Source: Symsagittifera roscoffensis
Taxonomy: Eukaryota > Xenacoelomorpha > Acoela > Convolutidae
Assembly: GCF_963678635.1 (NCBI RefSeq)
Contig: NC_087063.1
Span: 42,982,759-43,042,758, forward strand
DNA length: 60,000 nt
Direction: 5' to 3'
The position numbers and the translations under genes were made by a program. Shown one piece after another: positions 9,534 to 19,011 of the stretch (positions are counted from its first letter, which is position 1; the number at the start of each line of letters is the position of its first letter). The notes below the pieces were generated by a model that searched no databases, was not told the origin of the DNA, and saw only the letters and a program-made list of their open reading frames with translations.

Positions 9534-12134
9534 ATTAACAACCCCCTGAGGCGTTCTTTCCCTCCGTCCTTGTCTCATGTCCCGACTGTCAACATCCGAA
9601 CTCCTGTTCTAGACATGATCACGCCTACATTCCAGTCTCCTGCTGGCTTTGGAGGAGTATCTGGAAACATAATGGACAAATCTGCGATGTCACACCACAC
9701 TAACTACACAGACACAGTAGCTAGTCAGTCACAGGTTCAAAAAATGTTACTGGATGAAAAATCTCGTAGTGAAAAGCATAAAATTAACTACGAGAAGCTC
9801 AAAAAGCAGACAGACCAAATGAGCTCAGAGTTCAAAACTCAGAGCTACGAATTGCAGGCCAAAAATGAGGAAGTTGCTAGAATTAAAGAGCAGTTTAATG
9901 TAGTGATAAGTGGACTGGAGTCAGAATTAAAACGGAAAAATCAAATAGTTGACGAGCTGGAAGGTCAAGCTTTGACTGAAGAAAAACTAGAATCTATAAA
10001 GTTCAAGGTCATATCAGATCTGCAGTCGACTTTTAAACGAAGAATGCTGGATATGGAGCAGGATGTTGAAAAATACAGAAATGACTTCAATAAGTTGAGG
10101 CATGATCACTCGTTTTTGAAATCGGAATATGAAAAGCAGGCATACGACTTTGCGAAAAATCTGGAAGATCTAAACTTCAAGTTTGTGTCAGAGAAAAATG
10201 AAATTTTGGCGTCTAAAGAGCAAATTGTTCGAATTTCAGAAGAGGAGCGAAAACAGTCTGAAGAAAAAATTAAAAACAATGTTAAAGAAAACGCTTATTT
10301 GAAGCAAAGATTAATATCACAGCAAAGTATGAACGAAGAAATTCAACAGCAAATCGACAAATTAAGAAATGATTCAGATTTGAGAGAGAGGGGACATATT
10401 AAGACCATAACGGACCATGAGGCTAAAATCAAAATAATGGAGCTAGAGAAAACTAGTTTGGTGAACCAGATTGAGAAATTGAAAAGTGAAGCTAATGACC
10501 AAGTGAACAAAATGCGAGATCGCGATGCACGCATGAACGAAATTGAACGCGATAATCAAAGATTGACCCACGACAACGAAGTATTAACGCACCAAATAAG
10601 CATCAAAGACGGTGAAATTAGACTGCAAATGTCGAAGTTTGCAAATTATGATTCGGAACATACGTTGAAATTAAAAGAACAGCTCGAAGATGCGATTACG
10701 GAGAAAGAAGTTGCGAATATGCAAGTGGAAAAGTTCAAACAGCTGATGACGAGCAAAGAGCGAGAGTTCACGAGAAGGCTGGAAAAGGGCAAAGAGTCGC
10801 ATAGTATTGAACTTAATAAAGTGCTGGAGGAAAAAGCGGAACTTGAGTCCAAACTTATAACTTCAGAAAGTGAAGTTAAAACTTTGAGCGACACTAGCAA
10901 AAGCCTGAAGTTTGACTTAAACGTATCCACGAATGAATGCTCAAATTTAAAAGAAGAAATATCAAAACTCAAATTGGAAATGGAACAGCAAAAAAGTGAC
11001 CTTAATGCAAAAGAGCTGGAAGTTAGAGAGCGAGTTAATGAGATTTCTAGTCTGGATAAAAGTTCTGAAGAGTTGCAATTTAAAGTAAAAAATTTGAGTT
11101 CGCAGTTTGAAACGTGTCAAACCGCCAAAGATTCTCTGGAAAAACAGAATTTGAAAATGGACTCCCAGATTAGAGAGTTAGAAACAAAATTGATCACCAT
11201 TCAACACACGGAACGAAGTCAGTATCAAGGTACTTTGCAAGAGTGGTTTCAAGAGAAATCCAAACTCGCTTCCAAAATTGCCGACTTGACAAGAGAAACT
11301 GAAAATTACAAGAAAAAACTAGCTAGAGCTGCAAAAATACATCTCAGTATGAAAACAAATTTGCGAGAAAAAAATGCTAAATTGAAGGCTTTGCTCGATG
11401 AATCATATGCAAAAATAAAGTTCCTAGAACATAACGAAGCGAAAAATAGAGGAATACCTTTTGAAGTTCATAATCAGTTGAAAAGAGAGTTTAAAGCTTT
11501 AGTTAGAAGACACGATCAGTTTAAGGAATTAATTCACGCGAGAAACACTTACGAACATGAATCTAATGCTCAGGATTTGAGGAAAACTGACTTGGTTCAC
11601 GGATTATTACATTCTGATTGGATGTTAAATGATACCGTTTCAACCAATCACAATCGAACCCTAGAGGTTAATGAAGAAACTCGTGACGGCGATGAAAAAT
11701 TGTTTCAGTGGAGCGAAATTGACAAGATGAAGGAAACTATGCAAAAGTTCAAGAAAGGTCAACAGAAAATACAAGAGCAAAAGAACATTGAAGCTACTGC
11801 GAATGTTAATGTATTCTACGATGTGCCAAATTTAGATCTGAATAATATGAATGAAAATCAAGAACTTGAGGAGAGAGTGTTCAGCCCCGTTCCGAATAAT
11901 TTGTTGATTGTAGACGAAAGAAATGTATCAGGTAGTCAGCCGAATGAACAAAATTTCGAATCTGAAGGTCGCAGAAAAAGTGAAGCAAAGGACCGCGAAA
12001 GAGTTGTAAATGATTGGGAGCCGGAAAGACAGAATTCAAGGTCGGATGTCAGAGACGATGAAGAAAGGTCAATGACCGAATCGGAGAGTTACAAGGTCAC
12101 GCCACTTGCCAGCGAGGAAGAGCAGGCGTTGTAA
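9531..12134 (+). CDS. CEP83: CEP83-like centriolar distal appendage protein
   Basis: This encodes a coiled-coil protein of 867 aa in one uninterrupted exon. CEP83 (CCDC41) is a distal appendage component that docks the mother centriole to membrane at the start of cilium formation. Three blocks match the family: SQSQVQKMLLDEKSRSEKHK (about residues 65-84); VEKYRNDFNKLRHDHSFLKS (about 178-197); and a C-terminal block of about 569-667 with QEWFQEKSKL and IPFEVHNQLKREF. Between them the protein is nearly continuous heptad-like coiled coil. Residues 668-867 extend past the end of the human protein (about 700 aa) and are polar and acidic, with no family match. The first in-frame ATG is at 9531. A minimal ATG-TGA overlaps it, and TTTCAG just upstream could be an acceptor for a 5' UTR intron. 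The lack of coding introns is unusual beside the intron-rich neighbours. Confidence 0.88.
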   Translation: MINNPLRRSFPPSLSHVPTVNIRTPVLDMITPTFQSPAGFGGVSGNIMDKSAMSHHTNYTDTVASQSQVQKMLLDEKSRSEKHKINYEKLKKQTDQMSSEFKTQSYELQAKNEEVARIKEQFNVVISGLESELKRKNQIVDELEGQALTEEKLESIKFKVISDLQSTFKRRMLDMEQDVEKYRNDFNKLRHDHSFLKSEYEKQAYDFAKNLEDLNFKFVSEKNEILASKEQIVRISEEERKQSEEKIKNNVKENAYLKQRLISQQSMNEEIQQQIDKLRNDSDLRERGHIKTITDHEAKIKIMELEKTSLVNQIEKLKSEANDQVNKMRDRDARMNEIERDNQRLTHDNEVLTHQISIKDGEIRLQMSKFANYDSEHTLKLKEQLEDAITEKEVANMQVEKFKQLMTSKEREFTRRLEKGKESHSIELNKVLEEKAELESKLITSESEVKTLSDTSKSLKFDLNVSTNECSNLKEEISKLKLEMEQQKSDLNAKELEVRERVNEISSLDKSSEELQFKVKNLSSQFETCQTAKDSLEKQNLKMDSQIRELETKLITIQHTERSQYQGTLQEWFQEKSKLASKIADLTRETENYKKKLARAAKIHLSMKTNLREKNAKLKALLDESYAKIKFLEHNEAKNRGIPFEVHNQLKREFKALVRRHDQFKELIHARNTYEHESNAQDLRKTDLVHGLLHSDWMLNDTVSTNHNRTLEVNEETRDGDEKLFQWSEIDKMKETMQKFKKGQQKIQEQKNIEATANVNVFYDVPNLDLNNMNENQELEERVFSPVPNNLLIVDERNVSGSQPNEQNFESEGRRKSEAKDRERVVNDWEPERQNSRSDVRDDEERSMTESESYKVTPLASEEEQAL

Positions 12135-12144
12135 ATAGTAGTGC

Positions 12145-12150
12145 AATAAA
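12145..12150 (+). terminator. Candidate polyadenylation signal of CEP83
   Basis: AATAAA lies 10 bp after the TAA stop at 12132-12134. That would give a very short 3' UTR. Weaker AT-rich variants follow, so the true site is uncertain. Confidence 0.35.
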
Positions 12151-12604
12151 ACTGCAGTAGAGCATCATTTAGTTTATTCATGTGCAATATTTATATATTC
12201 AAAACGTGCTGTGCATAAACCGTAGACTGTATATTTAGCTTTAATTTTTTTTTTCACCATTTAGATGTAGTTTTAAAATAGATTTGTGATTGTTAAATAA
12301 TTGTTGTCTGTAAATATTGAAAACTTATTGTATAAATATCTTAAAACCTTAATTCATTTTTGTTTCAAACGTTCAAACTTCTCACATGAAGGCGATAGCG
12401 AAGAAAAAATACATAATTGGTTTTGAAAAACTTATATTTGAGCTATTTTAAAATACTATCTATTAATTTTTTGTCGATCGCGTTCAAAATTTCATTTTTG
12501 TTTCCCAAATTTGATACCTCTCTTAGTTTAGTCACTAATTTTGTTCGATTTGCTAAAATATAGAAGAACACATCCTTATAAAATCATCATACTTAATAAA
12601 AAAG

Positions 12605-13020
12605 TGTTTTCTGATTTTGTTGCGCTTGCGATTAGCAAGCATTATCAAATTGGAATATAGGCTTTTTTTTCGGGTTAACACTAGTTCAACAAATTAACTG
12701 AATCATTTGAACACTTTACTTTTTATTTCAAGTTTGTGGTATCAATTTAGCCCAATAACTAATAAGCGTGGAATGGAAGCGACAAAGGTCATGGGTTCGA
12801 ACCCGACAAGGTTTTGATTCTTTTTGCAGACGCGAAATATTCCGCGTTCGGAAAAGTCTTTTTCCGACTTTTGCTTGTCTGCTTTTTTGTCGGCTTAGCT
12901 GCCACCGCACGACAATTTGTTGATAATATAAGTCTTTATCACTATCATTCAAAAAATTTATGAATTGGTTTAGTTGAAGGTGCAATTAATTAAACTCCAA
13001 GAATATTTGCTGAGTTTTTC
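12605..13020 (+). repeat. Composite repeat with tRNA-like module
   Basis: The head TTGCGCTTGCGATTAGCAAGC, a GGAATATAGGC word and CGGGTTAACA are followed by a tRNA-like stretch with B-box GGGTTCGAACCC (12793-12804), then TTTTTTGTCGGCTTAGCTGCCAC. The same order occurs at 32285 and 44485. Confidence 0.6.
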
Positions 13021-13489
13021 TTTGTTTTGATTTTTTATATCTTGGTACGATTTCAGATAGATTTGTTTGAAAATTTATTATTTGTCTTCGCGTTGTTTTC
13101 TATTCCGAATTAAATAATTATTGGCCGCGTTGCTTTATTTCTTTTGAAATCATGATTGTTTTTGATCAAATCATCTGAAAAATATGTGAATGCCAGTATA
13201 ACGGCACTATTTTTTTTTCGATTTCAATTTTTAGCATGTCCCATTCTCTCATTTCGATCTTTCCAAGCGAAGTTTCGTGAATCATAAGTGTAGGGAAATG
13301 AGCAGATCGAACTTAATCTTGCAATAAAATCAAGTTTAATAAAAAATATGAGGAAGTTTGATGATTAAGCTAGATATTTATCGAAACAGATTATGTACTT
13401 TTTTTCAGATTCACAACTTGTTTATCAAAATCATTGAATCATTTTCTCAGCAGAATTTAATAGTATATCAAGTTCAAATTAACATTTTA

Positions 13490-13560
13490 GCCTCTTACGT
13501 ATAGAAATAACGTACATGCTTGGGACGACAAAGATAAAGGGTTTGACTCTGCCCTGGAGC
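13490..13560 (+). repeat. Degenerate tRNA-like module
   Basis: The words TTACGTATAGAAATAACG, CTTGGGACGACAAAG and GGGTTTGACTCTGCCCTGG parallel the tRNA-like portion of the copies at 16400 and 32420, with a mutated B-box. Confidence 0.45.
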
Positions 13561-14003
13561 GTTTTTTTGCTATTTTATCTTGGTTGAAAGATGTTGTGCT
13601 AAAAACGTTATGTATTTTGATTCGTTCCTGCATGTAATTTTGCGATCCCTCATTTTGTATAATTTTCGTTTTTTCGTGTGAAAGGATTTTCTCAGCTCAT
13701 ATGATTTTGGCTGGTGTTTTAATCAGCTGAGTCACCCTTCATTGCTTCATTTATTGATTAACCTCAATTTCAGTATTTTTGTGTTTCAAGGGAAGCTTAA
13801 AAACTTACTACTACAAAAGTTTTATGAAAACAGTTTTTGTGACTAAACAGACATTGCCGGTCTAATTGCAATTTTTGAATTCTTATGGAATGATTGCTAC
13901 TTTGTTTGACTCTAATGATGTTTAAATTAAAAAGAAAAATCATTTTAAGAAACAAAATATCAATAATTGAATATAGTTCATTCCTGTTGAAAAAACATGT
14001 TAA

Positions 14004-14159
14004 GTAAATCAGTTGAACTTAAAATTAGCTTCGGAATCAGTTTTTCAAGCGATTACTTGCGTCATTTTTGGCTCAACAGGTGTCTTCTCAAATAAATTTG
14101 GCTATATTATCGCTTGAAAAAATTGATTCCGAAGCTAATTTAAAGTTCAATTGATTTAC
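14004..14159. repeat. Inverted repeat with 50-bp arms
   Basis: The left arm 14004-14053 and right arm 14109-14159 are near-perfect reverse complements (both contain TAGCTTCGGAATCA or its complement). The 55-bp loop contains GGCTCAACAGGTGTCTTCTC, a word of the composite repeat family, so the structure may be a fold-back derivative of that repeat. Confidence 0.75.
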
Positions 14160-14239
14160 TCTGCATGTATTTTGAAAAGAATTGAAGTATCTTCAAAACA
14201 ATTCGAACACAGGAAAAGTTTTTGTTAGATCTAGTTCTC

Positions 14240-14320
14240 TTACCCTTTTGATAAGCAAGGGCTTTGCAACCGGGTGCTAAACTTTTTCCAATAAATCACT
14301 TTGCTCGCAGAATGGTACAG
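14240..14320 (+). repeat. Composite repeat head fragment
   Basis: GATAAGCAAGGGCTTTGCAA, CCGGGTGCTAAAC and TTTTTCCAATAAA match the head words at 2160, 3485 and 39480. The tRNA-like portion is not clear here. Confidence 0.45.
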
Positions 14321-15280
14321 ATTTAGAAAGAAGCTAGAAATGGTAAATTCACAAGTACACAGCTTAAATATGCAGCCTTCTTTTTTTCCCATTTGGGGGC
14401 TTGAATTGTAGCCGGTAGATGAAAATCTTTTTGGATGATTTTTGCTGAAAATTTTTTGGCTGTCTTTTAGCGTATTGACTGTCGGCTTATTGATGTCATG
14501 TTTTCTTGTTTTTTTTGTTCGCTTCTTTTCAATTGATTCATTTTTGCTGTTTTTTGAAATTTTTAAATTCACTGTTAATCACTGCAAGAAATCATTGCAA
14601 AAAAGGATGAAATCTTTGCTTGCTGCTCCTAATGTGTTTTAAGGCGAAAGTAATTGAAGTCATGAGTTAATACGCAATTTTCTTGATTAAATTTCAATCC
14701 GTTTTTTCATCAATTGATTTTCAATATTGTTTTCTAGACTACATACTTTTGTAGAATGATATATAGTTTTTTAGCTATAAACTTGAGTTAAGGAGACCCT
14801 AAGTGCTATCAAATGAAAAATGTTTAAAAAACGTTCATCTATATTTTGCTCGTAATTTTCAGAATTTATTTTAAAATGTCAAATTTAGTTCTATTTCGCT
14901 ATTTATATCTAGTGTTCTTGATTTGTTCATCTCGTTCAGTTTTGTAATTTTTTCACATTTCCTGGTTTTGTTTTTATACCCTCCAAAGTTTTCTGCTTGT
15001 AAAGAAAAATTGAAATAGACGACAGTTTATTCAGCATCATGTTTCTTTTGGATAACTTTTTATGTTTGATTGGTTTTGGTTACTTACAACTTGTCATCCT
15101 AATCCTTATGATATCTGAGAGTTTGTTTTTGTAACTAATGGCTCGTCAAATTTTTGATCAAAAAATCTTTAAGTTTCTACAATTTTAGCTTTTCGAAAAT
15201 CCCACATTTCAACTTTTTATTAACCTTTTTGTCGGCAACAGCTAACTTTGTGCTATTGTTTCTCTTCTGTTCACCTGATG

Positions 15281-15488
15281 AACAAACTTCATTTAAAAAA
15301 GAAACAGTTCCCTCTCTCTTATACTTCTTCCCAACACATTTAAGTCAAAAAAGAAACAGTTGCCATTCTCTTGTACATTTTCATAACAAACTTAATTCAA
15401 AAAAGAACCAGTTTCCATTCTCGTGTATCTTTGCCTAACAAACTTCATTCAAAAAAGAAACAGTTCCCATTTTCTTATACCTTTTCTC
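15281..15488. repeat. Minisatellite, four copies of a 52-bp unit
   Basis: The word AACAAACTTCATT or a close variant starts at 15281, 15333, 15385 and 15437, exactly 52 bp apart. Each is followed by CAAAAAAGAAACAGTT and CCATTCTCTTATAC variants. The period is not a multiple of three, so this is not a protein repeat. Confidence 0.85.
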
Positions 15489-15900
15489 ATTATACTCTTT
15501 TAACCCTTCTTATAGTCTTTTGCATTCAATATTTTTTTAACAGTATGGTCAATTGATCCACTGACCCATGATAGAAATATTTGTTCTTATGTGATGGAAT
15601 GGAATAAAGCCTTAAAATTTCAATCTAAGCTATTTATTTGCAGTCTTAGAGCTCTGATAAAATTGAACGATCTGTAATGTGTTTACTATTTTCACTGAGC
15701 TGAATATCTGCAATTCCTCAATCTAGTAGTTGTGTTCTTTTTTGTGAAATTCATCGAGGAATGTCAATAGCCAGATACCAATTCTTCTACAACAGAAGCA
15801 GATCTGTACAAATCATCTGATAGCAAACTGGAAGAAGAGAAGAAGACACAGTTTCAAGATAGCTCCAAGATTAGCGTCAAGTGTTTTGATCCATCTTATG

Positions 15901-16092
15901 CAGGCGCGGATCTAGGATTTTCTCGAGGGGGGGGGGGGGCGGATTTTCAAAAAAGTTTGAAAACTTTGTCGACCTTTTTTTAAGCCGACCTAATTGATTT
16001 TCTGAGCTCTCCCAAATCACTTTAAAGACCCCATTTCGAACAAATTTTCTGGGTCGGCAGGGGGTCGAATCCCTGGGGGGGGGGGGTTCGTT
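15901..16092 (+). mobile_element. Truncated hAT-type MITE
   Basis: GGCGCGGATCTAGGATTTTC followed by a G-run, GAGCTCTCCCAAA and GGGTCGGCAGGGGGTCGAAT match the left and right parts of the element at 56985-57388. The middle is deleted and the right terminal repeat is missing. Confidence 0.6.
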
Positions 16093-16375
16093 CGAACGAA
16101 AAGTCTTTTGCTTGTTTAGGATCGAGATTTATTTGCTCATTCGAGGGCAATGCAAGGAGGCCTGTCTGTAGTGTCATTAGTTCAGTTTGTTTTTTGCTGT
16201 CCAAATTTAAAATGTAAGTTTTATAACTTTCAGAATGAAACAATAAGCGATTATTGTGTTTTCTGTTCACAAACCATTGATTCTATTTTCAAAACGGTTT
16301 GTTAGTGCAAAATTGTCTGTGTGAAATTAGTTTGATGATTCATCATTTGGGTAGATTGGTTAAAAAATCAATTCA

Positions 16376-18300
16376 AGTAAAAGAGGATTAAGACCTCGGA
16401 AGCCTGGAGGTAATGAATATGCCTGGAACGGCAAGGGTCCGGGTTTCGAATCTGACCAGGATGCGCGCAGAATTTTTTTTTGTCGGCCAATTATTTTTCT
16501 GCTTATCTGATGTCGGCTTAGTTGTCACATCTTCGAATCGTGTTTTTGCTGCGGACATTTTTTGAATGTTGCTTTTAGTATTTGATTTATTATTACAATT
16601 TATAATTATACTTACCGTGAATTCGTATTTCCTTCGTTGTTTTTTGTTTCGGTCTTTTTTTTATTATGGAAACATTTCCAAATAAATTGGAAAAATTTTA
16701 GTTGTTCTCAGAAACTTCTACTGGTCTCCAAAAAATCAAAAAATGGTATCAGTTGAAAGACTTTTTACTCTCTTGTGTTCCTGCATACTCTCCTGAGTCT
16801 TTTTTTTACTGGAACCCTCTGTCTACGACCTTTGAAAAAGTCTGTTGTGGAATATTTTACCCATATTTTGGGGGAATATTTGACCCATGTTTTGATTTTT
16901 GTTTTCATTTTCTCGAACACTACTCCTCTCAAATCGAAGTTTCTGGTATCAATGAATTAGGTTCTGAAAAGCTTCCTGTGCATGCGTCCGCGCTCAATTT
17001 TTTTAAAACACAAAGTTGGCACTCGGAATATTCATATTTTTGATTTTTGACCGTTTTGTGATTCTTATTGACTTTTTTTTCGAAAATTAACCTCTCATTT
17101 CTGATTTTGTGAGTAAAATCGAGATAATGAGCAGTGGGAATCTCCCCTGCTTTAGCAGCCACTCAAAAAAAGTTGTTACACAAAAAGTTATTGCCCTCTG
17201 AATCTGAACTTTTGATTATTCTCGAAATTTTCCCTGCCATATCTGAGATTTTGGGTTCAATTCAAAGAACCTGTTATAAGAAGCTCATTTGCTTCTTCTA
17301 GTGAAAACAAGTTTTTCTGACGCTTAAAGTTATGAACTTCAGATTTTTTGACCGTTTTTTAACGTTTTTGTTTTTTTCTCGAAAATTAACCTCCCAAATC
17401 TGACATTTTGGCTTCAATCCAAATTGCGGGTTGCGTCAATTCCTTCTGCAAAAGCAACTACGCCCCTTTTTTATCATTTAAAAGCGATGATATTCGCCAC
17501 TGTCGAATTTTTGATTTAATTACCGTTTGTCGGACTTTTCTAGCTAACTATTTTGCCAAATCTGAGATCAAAGGTTTAATCGAATTAACAGGCTTTTGAA
17601 AGCCTACGGTTTTAATTGGCTATGCTCAGTTTGTTTAAGAAAAAAGTTATTGCCTTCAAACAAGTCAAATTTTTGAAACTTTGAGTTTTTTGGGAAGAAT
17701 TGACTTTAAGCGAAAACTGCCGTGCCAATTCTCAGGTTGTGTTCAATCGAGAAACCCGGTTTTGGGAATCGTCTCTGCTCAAGCGGTCACAACCTGCTTT
17801 TCCAGACAAATGTTATGGATTTCAGAAAGTCTTTTGACCGTTTCTTAGAACTGTCGAACATTTTTTAGAAATTTTTTGATCATTTTAAAATTTAATCAAT
17901 TCTGTTATTGCAAAACACCGGTTGCAATAATTGTTTCTGCAGAAGCGGTGGCTCCCTAATTTTTGAATGAGAAATGTTATCTCCTTGGGAAAATTGGTTA
18001 TTTCAAAATTTCATATTCTTCTCACTTATTTTACGAGAGAGACTACTAAGGTTTTGGGCAAAGTCCAGTTTTTGAAATCACATTTTTCGTGTTGCATCAG
18101 TGAGCAATTTCAATCAATATCAAGCCCGTACCTCCAGCTTTAGCTGGCCCCTAGTTAATTTTTATCGAGATATAAGAAAATTTTGGTTCACCTAGTTTTT
18201 TTCAACATCAATTTTTTTTTATTTATGTTTTTCTTATGTTTGTATTGTATCGCAATGGTGCGAAGCTCCGCTTCGACTCTGTGTCAATAATGTCATCACA
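16376..18300 (+). repeat. Long composite repeat with tRNA-like head and tandem interior
   Basis: The tRNA-like portion (GGAGGTAATGAATATGCC, GGGTTTCGAATCTGACCAGG) is followed by a GTCGGCTTAGTTGTCACATC segment. Then come diverged units of about 150-180 bp with the words TTTTGACC, CGAAAATTAACC, GCCATATCTGAGATTTTGG, TCAATTC and AAAAGTTATTGCC. It ends with the small hairpin at 18260-18277. The same overall order is found at 32285-33720 and, in part, at 38160-41100. Confidence 0.65.
18260..18277 (+). repeat. Conserved small hairpin motif
   Basis: GCGAAGCTCCGCTTCG pairs as CGAAGC with GCTTCG around TCC, and is preceded by TGTATCGCAATGGT and followed by ACTCTGTGTCAA. It marks the end of the composite repeat. 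Confidence 0.6.
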
Positions 18301-19011
18301 ATTTTGGTACTTGAACATAGAGGCCAGTAATGTTTTCGTTGTTAAAACAAGAAAGGATTTTTTGACATTTTAAGAAAAGGATAGCAAACAGACAGTTGGA
18401 AAAGATGTCTTTGAAACTGTTTCTCGTTGTGTTCTAGATTGGAAGCATGTATACGTTCCTGGGACTTGCGTAAAATATTTGACTGGTCAGCAATTGCGTT
18501 TGACTTGATTTTGACGGCTTGTGTTTGTGAAAATAAAATTTACTGTATCTCTTACTACACTCTGGTGTCTCTGATATATATGAACTAATTCTGATTGACG
18601 CCCTCGAAATTGAGATGATTGTTTGAGTTGGGGCTCATTTAGCTTATTATCTTATCACACTTCCGTCACGATAGCCTTGACTATTTTAAAAAATCTTAAT
18701 TTGATATCCAATTAGCAAAGTTGGTATATTGAAGAACCAAAATAACTATTTGAAGCAATTTTGAAAGTTTCGCTTGCTGATATTTTTCGCCAAAAAGTTT
18801 TGTTGACCCGCTGATTTATTATGTTGCTTAAAGGGGACCATCATATATTAATGAGCTAATCTTTCCGGCCTTAAATTTGTTTCACTTAAAGTATTTTGTA
18901 AGTTCGCTATAAAATTATAAGAAGTAACAACATTGCCAACTTTGCCTGCAAATTGTCAAAGCACTGAATCAAGATACATTCCAAAGTTCGAAGAAATTTA
19001 TATCAGAAAAC

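Larger units (their letters stand above)
12135..19011. other. Gene-free stretch between CEP83 and CTH
   Basis: I see no coding exon with homology. The content is tRNA-like composite repeats (12605-13020, 13490-13560, 14240-14320, 16376-18300), an inverted repeat (14004-14159), a 52-bp minisatellite (15281-15488) and a truncated MITE (15901-16092). The stretch 18300-19011 shows nothing recognisable and should include the CTH promoter. Confidence 0.65.

Noticed and set aside
16702-17043. 113-codon open frame as a gene
   Set aside because: It falls in the composite repeat interior that recurs at 32285-33720, with no conserved frame between copies.
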